A DNA stretch of 64,000 nucleotides. Source: Paludibacteraceae bacterium (GTDB taxonomy: Bacteria; Bacteroidota; Bacteroidia; Bacteroidales; Paludibacteraceae). The stretch spans positions 62,001 to 126,000 of the forward strand of contig CAJOIR010000002.1 in the NCBI GenBank assembly GCA_905234685.1. Reading direction: 5' to 3'. Within the stretch, counting starts at the first letter, position 1, and the number at the start of each line of letters is the position of its first letter. Of this stretch, positions 40,510 to 48,749 are shown one piece after another. The position numbers were made by a program, and so were the translations under genes. A model generated the notes under the pieces. The model was not told the origin of the DNA. It worked only from the letters and a program-made list of their open reading frames with translations, and made no database searches.

Positions 40510-41340
40510 ATGAAAGCAAATTGGAAATTCGCAATTGTTGCTCTTGCAACACTCGCAATGGTGGCTTGTAACCCTAATAAAAGTACTGAGCCTGACAAAC
40601 CACAACAGCAGGACACCACGGTTACTCCTCCAGCTCCTCAGGACACTACGGTTACTCCTCCTCCCTCGGGCCCGTTCAAATCGAAGATCAGCGTTACCGA
40701 CAATTCGTCAGCTGACTGGGAAAATGTGCCCGCAGAGTATCTTGTTGAGTCAGAGTGCCCGGATGATGCAATGTATCTCGGTCTGAAGTGGGCTAAGATA
40801 TATGCTGATGCAGCGTTTATCAACATCCTTGTTGCTTACGATCCCGATGAACTCGGTGAAGACCTGAGTTGGATTCCTTTCCACGTATATCTTGATGTGG
40901 ACAATGATCCTACCACAGGCGGATTCAACGGTCAGTTGAGCGAAGGCAACGCTGATGTGCTTCTTGAGACAGGTATTCTTGCTGACGGAGCTCACAATCC
41001 ATGGAATCCTTCCGTATCAAAATGGTGGGGTGATGGCGTAAGCAACGAGTGGATTTGGAGTGATCCGAGCAAAGATCATGACGCAAGCGACTTCTGGGGT
41101 GCAGAAGTAGGCGAAGGTCAACTTCCTATCGGCAACAGTCAGGAACTTGAAGGCAACATCTTTGAGATTCAGCTTATGCGTGAACTTATTCCTCATGAGT
41201 TTGCAAATGAGTTTGGTCTTGCTCTTGACATTCAGGATGCAGGCTGGTCATCAGTTGGTATGATACCTCAGGGTTCTGCAACCGATGATGGTGCTGTATA
41301 TGGACCAATACTGAAAATCAAAATCGATCCTGCCAAGTAA
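40510..41340 (+). CDS. Surface lipoprotein in the SusE/F position
   Basis: 276 residues. Lipobox at Cys 20 (LAMVACNPN), then a Pro/Thr linker with a duplicated QDTTVTPP motif (about 34-55). A beta-rich domain follows (about 60-276) with FHVYLDVDNDPTTGGFNG and a GADVLLE-like ADVLLETG segment. The acidic DVDNDP loop may bind Ca2+. Position directly after SusD suggests a surface glycan-binding protein. No family is recognised with confidence. A strong terminator follows. Confidence 0.75.
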   Translation: MKANWKFAIVALATLAMVACNPNKSTEPDKPQQQDTTVTPPAPQDTTVTPPPSGPFKSKISVTDNSSADWENVPAEYLVESECPDDAMYLGLKWAKIYADAAFINILVAYDPDELGEDLSWIPFHVYLDVDNDPTTGGFNGQLSEGNADVLLETGILADGAHNPWNPSVSKWWGDGVSNEWIWSDPSKDHDASDFWGAEVGEGQLPIGNSQELEGNIFEIQLMRELIPHEFANEFGLALDIQDAGWSSVGMIPQGSATDDGAVYGPILKIKIDPAK

Positions 41341-41410
41341 TGCCGGCATGTTACCAAAACAGGAATCACAAAAAAACACAACAAATTAAGCTTAATGAAT
41401 GTTGATTGAG

Positions 41411-41457
41411 AGTACCGGTGTGGCAGCACACCGCTCCACACCGGTACTTATATTTTT
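41411..41457 (+). terminator. Strong intrinsic terminator after the Sus lipoprotein
   Basis: AGTACCGGTGTGG (41411-41423) pairs perfectly over 13 bp with CCACACCGGTACT (41436-41448), followed by TATATTTTT. It ends the susC-susD-lipoprotein unit and excludes the ATG-like start at 41399 for the next gene. Confidence 0.92.
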
Positions 41458-41485
41458 AAAAACCTTATCTGCGATGAACATAACC

Positions 41486-42898
41486 ATGAAAAACCATCTC
41501 TTTTTACTATTTGTTATACTGCTCACCGCAGCATGCGGCACCGTAACACCGCCCGACCAGCAGAATAAGCCAGAAAAAGATCCTGAAGGCACTATCTATT
41601 ACACCGAGACAAACGAGATATTTGCCAACCCGGAAAGAGGACTTCTGGCACAGATATATTACACCTCCGCAGACCTAAAGTCACATGCCGACGGATCTGT
41701 CATTAATGACAACCGTCAAGGCATATCAAAACTCACCGTCTATCTGCATTCCTATTATCTTACCGACTATATGCAGAGCGACATACCACAGGAGTTTCTT
41801 GACCGCCTTGAGACCAACATGAACGCCCTCCGTCAAGGAGGCGGCAAGGCAGTAGTACGTTTCTCCTACAAAAGCAGTTTCGAACAAAAAGACCGTCCAT
41901 GGGATGCCTCTCCCGAATGGATATCCAAACATATAGACCAGATTGCTCCCTATTTGCAGAAACACTCCGATGTGATCATCTGCGTGCAATGCGGCTTCAT
42001 CGGCTCTTGGGGAGAATGGTATTACAGTTCAAACTTCAAGATGAACCCGCAGAAAGACGAGGACTTCGAGCCGCGTTGGAAAGTGCTGGAGCACTTGCTG
42101 CAGATTGTTCCTGAGGACCGTCAGGTCGCTCTGCGCACCCCTTCGTTCAAGATTCGCTATCTGAAAATGCGCGGAATGGAAGCCACACCTCTTACCAAGG
42201 AGGAGGCTTTCAAGAACACCAACAAAGCACGTATTGCCGCTCATAACGACTGTTTCATATCTTCATCCAACGATGTAGGCACCTACCATTCTGATGTAGA
42301 ACGTGAATTCTGGCAAGAAGACACCAAATACACCTTTATGGGAGGCGAGACCTGCGAGAAATGCTCCTATTCAAAAGGCTCCAACGCCATAGAGCAAATG
42401 GAGAAATACCATTGGTCGTACATCAACCGCGACTACCGTCAGGAAGTAACTAACATGTGGCGTAGTGACGGCACTATGGACGAGATGATGCGCCGTCTGG
42501 GCTACCGACTGGTACTTGACAAGGCTTACCTGACACAGAAACCCAAGGCTGACAGTCTGTTTGAAGCACGCCTGCAATTGCACAACGTAGGCTTTGCAGC
42601 TCCTATGAACAAGCGTGATGTGGAACTAGTGTTTATCAATGCTACCAATGCTGAAGAAAAGTATGTATATCCGCAGACCGAAGACCCGCGTTTCTGGATG
42701 GCAGGCGACACAATGAAGTTCACACTCAACTGCACTCTGGACAAGAAGATGAGCGGTGAATATTACGTATATCTCAATCTGCCTGACCCGTACGAGTCGC
42801 TTCATAACGACCCACGCTACTCAATCCGCCTTGCCAACGATGCAATATGGGAAGAGGAGACAGGATATAACCGCCTGACGAAAATAAAAGTGGAATAA
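41486..42898 (+). CDS. DUF4874/DUF4832 lipoprotein
   Basis: 470 residues from ATG 41486 (MKNHLFLLFVILLTAACG, lipobox Cys 17). An in-frame ATG lies 12 nt upstream, and the first possible start at 41399 precedes the terminator. A TIM-barrel-like DUF4874 region has the NPERGL signature (about 47) and CGFIGSWGEWYYSSNF (about 175), with a conserved Glu in WGEW. DUF4832 then ends in DPRYSIRLANDAIWEEETGYNRL. The family is uncharacterised to my knowledge; the barrel and conserved Glu suggest a glycosidase. Unlike the three minus-strand paralogs it is a lipoprotein and lacks a sorting tail. Confidence 0.85.
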   Translation: MKNHLFLLFVILLTAACGTVTPPDQQNKPEKDPEGTIYYTETNEIFANPERGLLAQIYYTSADLKSHADGSVINDNRQGISKLTVYLHSYYLTDYMQSDIPQEFLDRLETNMNALRQGGGKAVVRFSYKSSFEQKDRPWDASPEWISKHIDQIAPYLQKHSDVIICVQCGFIGSWGEWYYSSNFKMNPQKDEDFEPRWKVLEHLLQIVPEDRQVALRTPSFKIRYLKMRGMEATPLTKEEAFKNTNKARIAAHNDCFISSSNDVGTYHSDVEREFWQEDTKYTFMGGETCEKCSYSKGSNAIEQMEKYHWSYINRDYRQEVTNMWRSDGTMDEMMRRLGYRLVLDKAYLTQKPKADSLFEARLQLHNVGFAAPMNKRDVELVFINATNAEEKYVYPQTEDPRFWMAGDTMKFTLNCTLDKKMSGEYYVYLNLPDPYESLHNDPRYSIRLANDAIWEEETGYNRLTKIKVE

Positions 42899-42941
42899 CC
42901 TGTTTCACAGTTCACAAGTTAACCAATAAAACCAAAATATC

Positions 42942-43829
42942 ATGAGCAACATTCTAAAAGACAAGCTTTGGCTTGTGTTTATCCTCATTACTGTATGTAC
43001 ATGGGGTGTTTGGGGAGCATTCTCGGATCTGCAGATGGATCGCGCCGGTATTCCGGAAACAGTAGTGTATATACTCTGGGCATTGACTATGGTGCCATGT
43101 GCTATTGTCGCACTCATCATCAACAAAGGCAAACTCTTGCATGACTGGAAGTCAGCTCTGCTGGGCTGCACTGTCGGTTTGTTGGGTGCAGGCGGACAAC
43201 TCGTGCTGTTCAAGGCTTTAGCCATTGGTCCGGCTTACATCATCTTCCCGTTCATCTCAATGTCTCCGGTTATTGTCATCACCCTCGCGGCTGTATTCTT
43301 AAAGGAGAAAGCCACAAAGTGGCAGATTGCGGGTATCATTGTGGCATTGGCAGCAATCCTGCTTCTCTCCATTCAGACCGGCGGCGACGACAGTCCTGTA
43401 AGCGGTTGGCTATGGATTGTACTTGCAGTGCTTGTGCTCCTTGCCTGGGGTATTCAAGGTTTCTTTATGAAGTTTGCCAACAACTCGATGGACGCAGAGT
43501 CTATCTTCGTCTGGATGGCAATCTCCGGTCTCGTGCTTATTCCAGTAGCCTGGTTTATGAGCGATGGTGCAACCACGTTCTTTGCAGGCGAAGAAGTATG
43601 GAGTAAGAGCCTTGGTTGCTTTGGCATTCAGATACTGAATTCCATAGGCGCACTCACACTGGTGTATGCATACCGCTATGGCAAAGCAGTCATCGTGTCA
43701 CCTATGGAGGGACTCTCTCCTATGGTTACCGTGCTGCTCTCGCTTATCATACTGAGTGTCATCCCTACTCCGTTGCAAATAGCAGGTATTTGCTGCGCAG
43801 CATTCGCAATGTACGCATTGTCGAAATAG
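42942..43829 (+). CDS. DMT-superfamily (EamA-like) inner-membrane transporter
   Basis: 295 residues with about ten membrane segments in two repeats. It starts LWLVFILITVCTWGVWGAF and has AIGPAYIIFPFISMSPVIVITLAAVFLKE in the first half and YGKAVIVSPMEGLSPMVTVLLSLIIL in the second: the EamA hallmark of a Pro-containing helix before a last pair. It probably exchanges a small sugar or metabolite. It sits between a DUF4832 lipoprotein and a NahK-like kinase, so a hexosamine or hexose substrate is plausible. Confidence 0.85.
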   Translation: MSNILKDKLWLVFILITVCTWGVWGAFSDLQMDRAGIPETVVYILWALTMVPCAIVALIINKGKLLHDWKSALLGCTVGLLGAGGQLVLFKALAIGPAYIIFPFISMSPVIVITLAAVFLKEKATKWQIAGIIVALAAILLLSIQTGGDDSPVSGWLWIVLAVLVLLAWGIQGFFMKFANNSMDAESIFVWMAISGLVLIPVAWFMSDGATTFFAGEEVWSKSLGCFGIQILNSIGALTLVYAYRYGKAVIVSPMEGLSPMVTVLLSLIILSVIPTPLQIAGICCAAFAMYALSK

Positions 43830-43949
43830 ACCGCTACGCTGACAGAATACAGACCGCTATGCTGAAAGAGTAAAGACATGATTGGCATTAGACTTTCGGC
43901 TGTGGAATTTCTTCTATAATACATAAAGTTGATTAAAGTTGTGTTCAAG

Positions 43950-43977
43950 AGGCAACTCAATGGGAATTGGGTTGCCT
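43950..43977 (+). terminator. 12-bp hairpin between the DMT and NahK-like genes
   Basis: AGGCAACTCAAT (43950-43961), loop GGGA, ATTGGGTTGCCT (43966-43977), with one G-T pair. Only TTG follows, so it may be an attenuator or stabiliser in the 184-nt gap rather than a full terminator. Confidence 0.55.
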
Positions 43978-44013
43978 TTGAAATGGAAAACTGTAACGTA
44001 AACCAGAAACATC

Positions 44014-45090
44014 ATGAACAATATTCAAAACATAATATCACATTTCGCCCTGAAGAACGAAGTGGCGGAGCCGAGACCACTTAAAGTAGGTTTAATCAAC
44101 GACAGTTATATACTTCCTGCAGCTCAAGCAGACGGAGAAGCATATTTTCTGCAACGCATAAACCACCATATCTTCACAAACGTGGAAGGGTTGCAGCGCA
44201 ACATACAGATTGTCACCGACCATATACGCAAGAAACTGATCAAAGAAGGCATTGCTGATGTTGACAACCGCGTTCTGCGCCTCATTCCCACCAAAGACGG
44301 AGCACTATATCACAAGACCGATGAAGGTGACTACTGGCGTGTGTACAGATACATACAAGGCACAAGCGTTGACAGAGTGACAGCAGAGTCGGCATATCTT
44401 GCAGGAAAAGCATTCGGACAATTTCAAAACCAACTCTCCGACCTACCACACGATGCGCTATGCGAGTCAATACCCAACTTCCACAACATAGAGTTTCGTC
44501 TGCAGCAACTGAAAGATGCAGTAGAAGCCGATGCCGCAGGAAGACTGCATGCATGCAAGGATATACTTGGCGAACTGATGCGCCGCGCAGATGACATGTG
44601 TCTTGCCGAGCGTCTATTCCGCGAAGGCAAACTGCCCAAACGCATAAACCATTGTGACACCAAAGTTAACAACATGCTCTTCGACAACGCAGGCAAGCCT
44701 ATGTGTATTGTTGATCTCGACACAGTGATGCCAGGCTTCGTATTTTCTGACTTCGGCGACTTCATGCGCTCAGCTGCCAACACAGGTGCAGAGGATGACA
44801 AGGACCTCGGCAACATACATGTTGACCTCACTGTATTCAGCGCTTACACTGAAGGCTATCTTGAAGAGGCGCGCTTCCTTACGCCGCTTGAGAAAGAGTT
44901 GCTGTCTTACGGTTGCAGACTGCTCAGTTATATGCAGACAGTGCGTTTCTTCACAGACTGGCTAAACGGAGACGTGTATTACAAGATACAATATCCAGAA
45001 CACAACCTCGTCCGCACATACGCACAACTACGCCTGCTTGAGGAGCAGGAGAAGTGCGCAACAGAGATGGAGAAAGTGATTAAAGGTTAG
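44014..45090 (+). CDS. NahK-like N-acetylhexosamine/sugar 1-kinase (APH fold)
   Basis: 358 residues. Aminoglycoside-phosphotransferase-like kinase: GLINDSYIL (about 27), FLQRINHHIF (about 47, Lys replaced by Arg in the LQRxN NahK-type motif), NHCDTKVNNMLFD (about 212, catalytic Asp and metal Asn) and CIVDLDTVMPGFVFSDFGDFMR (about 230, metal Asp). NahK phosphorylates GlcNAc/GalNAc at C1 using ATP. Here it would trap a hexosamine imported by the adjacent DMT protein. It ends 3 nt before the convergent DUF4832 stop. Confidence 0.87.
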   Translation: MNNIQNIISHFALKNEVAEPRPLKVGLINDSYILPAAQADGEAYFLQRINHHIFTNVEGLQRNIQIVTDHIRKKLIKEGIADVDNRVLRLIPTKDGALYHKTDEGDYWRVYRYIQGTSVDRVTAESAYLAGKAFGQFQNQLSDLPHDALCESIPNFHNIEFRLQQLKDAVEADAAGRLHACKDILGELMRRADDMCLAERLFREGKLPKRINHCDTKVNNMLFDNAGKPMCIVDLDTVMPGFVFSDFGDFMRSAANTGAEDDKDLGNIHVDLTVFSAYTEGYLEEARFLTPLEKELLSYGCRLLSYMQTVRFFTDWLNGDVYYKIQYPEHNLVRTYAQLRLLEEQEKCATEMEKVIKG

Positions 45091-45093
45091 AGG

Positions 45094-46635
45094 TTATCTC
45101 ACAACCATATACTTTTTGCCATTGGAGATAATGATGCCCTGATAGTCAGTACTGACACGTCTGCCAAGGAGGTCATACCATTCAGCGTCAGTAGTGTCGA
45201 AGGTGATGTCATCCAATGCAGTGCCGGGTATTTCAGGCAGGTCACCGGGATCTTTCGGTGCATCAGACGATACAGTGACAGTGGTCTTCAGGTCATTCAT
45301 GCCTGTGGTTTCAGACCACACATCCTCGTTTGCAAAACGTATAGCATACCGCGGGTTGGATGCCAACTCCTCATGTCTATCAGGCATATACAAGTAGAGA
45401 TTGTAAGTGCCTGCAGGTATGTCGGCGGGTATGTCAACCTTCTCGTTTATCACAGACACAACTCCGTTAGGCAACCAGCGACGCGGGTCAGACTGCAGTT
45501 GTATGGAATAGGTCTTGCTGCTGTTCTTGAGAACGAGATATGCATGACGCTCATGATAGAGAGGTGCGCAACCGACGTTGCATATACTGATTGTAACATT
45601 GCACTTGCCTGCGGGTGCCACATTGTCGGTGATATCAGACTCGCGCAACTGGTATCTGTAACCCAAGCGACGATACATCTCGTCAAGCGTGCCATCGTTG
45701 CGCCACTTCTGAATGGTGGCTGGCGGATATGCAAGACCGCAGAATGACCAGTGGTATTTGCCAAGCGCGTCCATTGTCTTATCGTATGTGGCTCGCTGGG
45801 CAGCGACATTTGACTCCTCAATGTTACTTTCGCCGCCGTTGGGTAGATAGAACGTCTCATCAGCAATAAACTGCCGCATCTTAGGGTCGTCATTCTTATC
45901 GTCGCTTGCGTATGTACCCATGTCTCCGTAGGTATTAAGGAAAGCATCGTTATGGTGTCCCATACGTGCACGGTAGGTGCCCGTGAATGCCTCTTCAGCA
46001 GTGAGAGGATTGCTATCGCCGAGATATTCATGTTTGAGCATAGGATAGCGGAAGAGCACAAACATATCTTCAGGTGTATTGGCAAGCAAAGCATCCACCA
46101 CGCGGCGACGATTGGTGTTCATGTGCTGACTCTCGTTGCCGTAGTTCTTGGTGTAATACCATTCTCCCCATACACCAACGAAACCCGCCTCAAGCACATA
46201 TATGACATCAGAGTTCTTTTTCAGGTAGGGACTCAACTGCTTTATGTGTTTCTCAACCCAGTCAGGCGTGGCATCCACAATGTCGCTCTCTGTTTCAGTG
46301 TAAGCAAAGCGAAGAACGCACTTGTAGCCGTTGTTGCGCAACTCCTGCATGTCTTCATCGAAACCGTTAAGCACCTCCGAAGGCAATTCTTTGTTCTTGA
46401 AGTAGTAGAGGTTATAGAGTACCACCGCCAGTGTCCATTTGCTGCCGTGCCAACTGTCGTCACCTTTCAGAATGTTTGGTCTGCTCTCTTTCACCTTGCG
46501 GCTGTACTCGTTGGTAAAGCCACGCTCGGGGTTGGTAAAGATAGTGGTATTGTCAGCCGTGTAGGTGACTACCTTTGCCTGCATGCCAGCGACTGCCGCA
46601 AACATGAGCAACAACGATAGAAGTCTTGCTTTCAT
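45094..46635 (-). CDS. DUF4874/DUF4832 protein with T9SS-like C-terminus (short form)
   Basis: 513 residues. Signal peptide (MKARLLSLLLMFAAVAGMQA), then ADNTTIFTNPERGF, EAGFVGVWGEWYYTKNYG (about 155), FRYPMLKHEYLGD and the DUF4832 ending NPRYAIRFANEDVWSETTGMNDL (about 430). It lacks the jelly-roll module of the two upstream paralogs and passes directly to WYDLLGRRVSTDYQGIIISNG, a type IX sorting-like tail. Probably exported through SprA and held at the cell surface. Last of three minus-strand copies. Function unknown, possible glycosidase. Confidence 0.85.
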   Translation of the reverse strand: MKARLLSLLLMFAAVAGMQAKVVTYTADNTTIFTNPERGFTNEYSRKVKESRPNILKGDDSWHGSKWTLAVVLYNLYYFKNKELPSEVLNGFDEDMQELRNNGYKCVLRFAYTETESDIVDATPDWVEKHIKQLSPYLKKNSDVIYVLEAGFVGVWGEWYYTKNYGNESQHMNTNRRRVVDALLANTPEDMFVLFRYPMLKHEYLGDSNPLTAEEAFTGTYRARMGHHNDAFLNTYGDMGTYASDDKNDDPKMRQFIADETFYLPNGGESNIEESNVAAQRATYDKTMDALGKYHWSFCGLAYPPATIQKWRNDGTLDEMYRRLGYRYQLRESDITDNVAPAGKCNVTISICNVGCAPLYHERHAYLVLKNSSKTYSIQLQSDPRRWLPNGVVSVINEKVDIPADIPAGTYNLYLYMPDRHEELASNPRYAIRFANEDVWSETTGMNDLKTTVTVSSDAPKDPGDLPEIPGTALDDITFDTTDAEWYDLLGRRVSTDYQGIIISNGKKYMVVR

Positions 46636-46687
46636 ATTGAACTATACATTATCAAAAGCACACCGCATCAATGTAAGACCTATAGTG

Positions 46688-46720
46688 AGTATACATTGAG
46701 CATATATTCAGCATATATTG
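46688..46720. repeat. 11-bp degenerate array x3 in the leader of the short DUF4832 gene
   Basis: AGTATACATTG, AGCATATATTC, AGCATATATTG head to tail, between two DUF4832 genes. Different unit from the other arrays. Confidence 0.6.
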
Positions 46721-46739
46721 AAACAAGGTCTAAACCTTA

Positions 46740-48731
46740 TCATTTCAACACATATTTATGACCATCCTGTATGACTATGCCATGGTAGTTGCCGCTTACA
46801 GGTCTGCCAAGCAAGTCAAACATGGGAGCATCAGTATTGAGAGGCTTCAACTGCCCGAGTGCAGCAGAAATATCGCCATCATACTGGAGACTAAGACTCT
46901 TGAGTTTGGGTTGTCCCCACTCCATGTCATTCATCACGCGGAGAGTGTATGTACCCGTAGCCACCTCGTTCAAATCCCACTTGTCATCATAGCTCAGAGC
47001 ACCCTCGTCCCATGAATCCGCTGTCAAATATTCAGAGATGACGTCGCCACCCTGATTCAGCAGTTGCAACTTCCATTTGTGCCCAAGCACCCCATCACCG
47101 TTAGGCACGGACTTCATCACCTCTGACACAATGTAGTTGCCCTGATACTTCAGTTCTACCGTCCAATCGGCAAAACGATTCAGGTTCTCGCCGTCTTCCG
47201 GTCCGAAGTCGAAGTAATCGGACTCATACCAAGTCATGTCGTCGCTATATGCAGTTACATTCTGCTTGTCAAGGACTGCGGGGAGAACCACTGCGGCAAC
47301 AGGAGGAACAACGACATCAGATGAAATCACGACCTGCGCATTGAGGTTGTTCATGCCAGTGGATTCGACCCAAACATCTTTATTTGCAAAACGTATTGAA
47401 TAGCGCGAATCAGCGGCTATTGAGGAGTATGCGTCCGGAAGATGGAGATACATGTCATAAGTGCCTTCAGGCATGTCGGCAGGCAAAGTTATCTGCTCGT
47501 TGACCGTACTCTCCACTCCGTTAGGCAGCCAACGGCGCGGATCAGCCTGCAGTTTCACAGAATAGGTCCGACTACCACTCTTGAACACAATGTATGCGTA
47601 GCGCTCATTGTAGAGAGGCGCATAACCTGTGTTACGAATCTTGAGCATTATGTTAGCCTTGCCTCCTGCCGCCGCTGTTTCGGGTAATGTGGCTGTGACA
47701 AGTTGGTAGCGATAACCCATCTTGCGGTCAAGTTCGTCGTATGTGCCTTCAGCGCGCCACTTGTCGGTGACAGTCCTTGAATAGCCCGCCTTGCAGAAAG
47801 TCCAGTGAAGACGACTGAACTCCTTTGTGGTGTTAGCAAAAGTGGCACTCTTGGCAGCCTCCTTGCTATCGGTGATACATGACTCGCCACCTATAGGCAC
47901 ATAAAGCGTCTCCTGAGCAATATATGGTTTGAGCGTTGTAGTATCCTCAGTGTATTCGCCATTGCGTTTGATTTCGTATGTACCCATGTCGTAGCCATAA
48001 CTGCAGAGGACTGCGTCGTTATGATGAGCAAGGCGCGCACGGTCGCTACCACTGAATGCCTGTGAAGCAGTTAGAGGCTTCTCGTCACCCACAAAGCCAA
48101 TTTTGTGAGCTGGTGTTCGCATCTGAATATACCTGTCTTTAGGCAGTGCATCAAGCAGAGTCTTAACGAGTTCGATGCGGTCAGCATTCATGCCACCCTC
48201 CATATTGCCGAAGTTTTTGGTGTAATACCACTCACCCCAAGCGCCTACGAAACCAGCCTGTAAACAATAAATAACATCGGCATTCTGCTGCCAATGAGAC
48301 TTGAGTTGGTCAATATGACTCTTGACCGTACTGAGCGGCGCGTCAACACCTGTGTCATTGCTGTTGGAGTTGGTATAGGCATAACGAAGTATGCACTTGA
48401 AACCATTCTGGCGGAGCACCTTCATATCCTCGTCAAAGGCATTGAGCACTTCGTCAGGCAAAGTAGTCTTGCTCTTGAAGTTGTCGAGGTAATAGAGCAC
48501 AAGCACAAGCCTCTGACTTGCCCTTTCGCCTGACTGCTCGAAGTAGGACTCATTGCCCTTTATCACGTAAGGGCTTGACTTGGATATACGACTCTCAAGT
48601 TGGTCGATGAATCCTCGCTCGGGGTTGGGAAAGATGGTGGTGTCATCAGCGGTGTAGGTCACAACCTTTGCCTGCACACATGTCAGTGCAAGAAATGATA
48701 AGAGAATAAAGGTAACAAACCTGGTATTCAT
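46740..48731 (-). CDS. DUF4874/DUF4832 protein with extra jelly-roll module and T9SS-like tail
   Basis: 663 residues. Signal peptide, ADDTTIFPNPERGFIDQ, QAGFVGAWGEWYYTKNFGN (about 160), MRTPAHKIGFVGDEKP, DUF4832 ending SRYSIRFANKDVWVESTGMNNL (about 455). Then a beta module of about 130 residues (MTWYESDYFDFGP... DWTVELKYQGNYIV... GTYTLRVMNDMEWGQPKLKSLSL) and the tail MFDLLGRPVSGNYHGIVIQ. The module likely binds carbohydrate and also occurs in the protein at 23130. It lies 18 nt from the next copy. Confidence 0.85.
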   Translation of the reverse strand: MNTRFVTFILLSFLALTCVQAKVVTYTADDTTIFPNPERGFIDQLESRISKSSPYVIKGNESYFEQSGERASQRLVLVLYYLDNFKSKTTLPDEVLNAFDEDMKVLRQNGFKCILRYAYTNSNSNDTGVDAPLSTVKSHIDQLKSHWQQNADVIYCLQAGFVGAWGEWYYTKNFGNMEGGMNADRIELVKTLLDALPKDRYIQMRTPAHKIGFVGDEKPLTASQAFSGSDRARLAHHNDAVLCSYGYDMGTYEIKRNGEYTEDTTTLKPYIAQETLYVPIGGESCITDSKEAAKSATFANTTKEFSRLHWTFCKAGYSRTVTDKWRAEGTYDELDRKMGYRYQLVTATLPETAAAGGKANIMLKIRNTGYAPLYNERYAYIVFKSGSRTYSVKLQADPRRWLPNGVESTVNEQITLPADMPEGTYDMYLHLPDAYSSIAADSRYSIRFANKDVWVESTGMNNLNAQVVISSDVVVPPVAAVVLPAVLDKQNVTAYSDDMTWYESDYFDFGPEDGENLNRFADWTVELKYQGNYIVSEVMKSVPNGDGVLGHKWKLQLLNQGGDVISEYLTADSWDEGALSYDDKWDLNEVATGTYTLRVMNDMEWGQPKLKSLSLQYDGDISAALGQLKPLNTDAPMFDLLGRPVSGNYHGIVIQDGHKYVLK

Positions 48732-48749
48732 AGGCGAAAATAAATATTG

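Noticed and set aside
41399..41485. Longer N-terminus for the DUF4832 lipoprotein
   Set aside because: It reads through a strong terminator hairpin and would destroy the lipoprotein signal.
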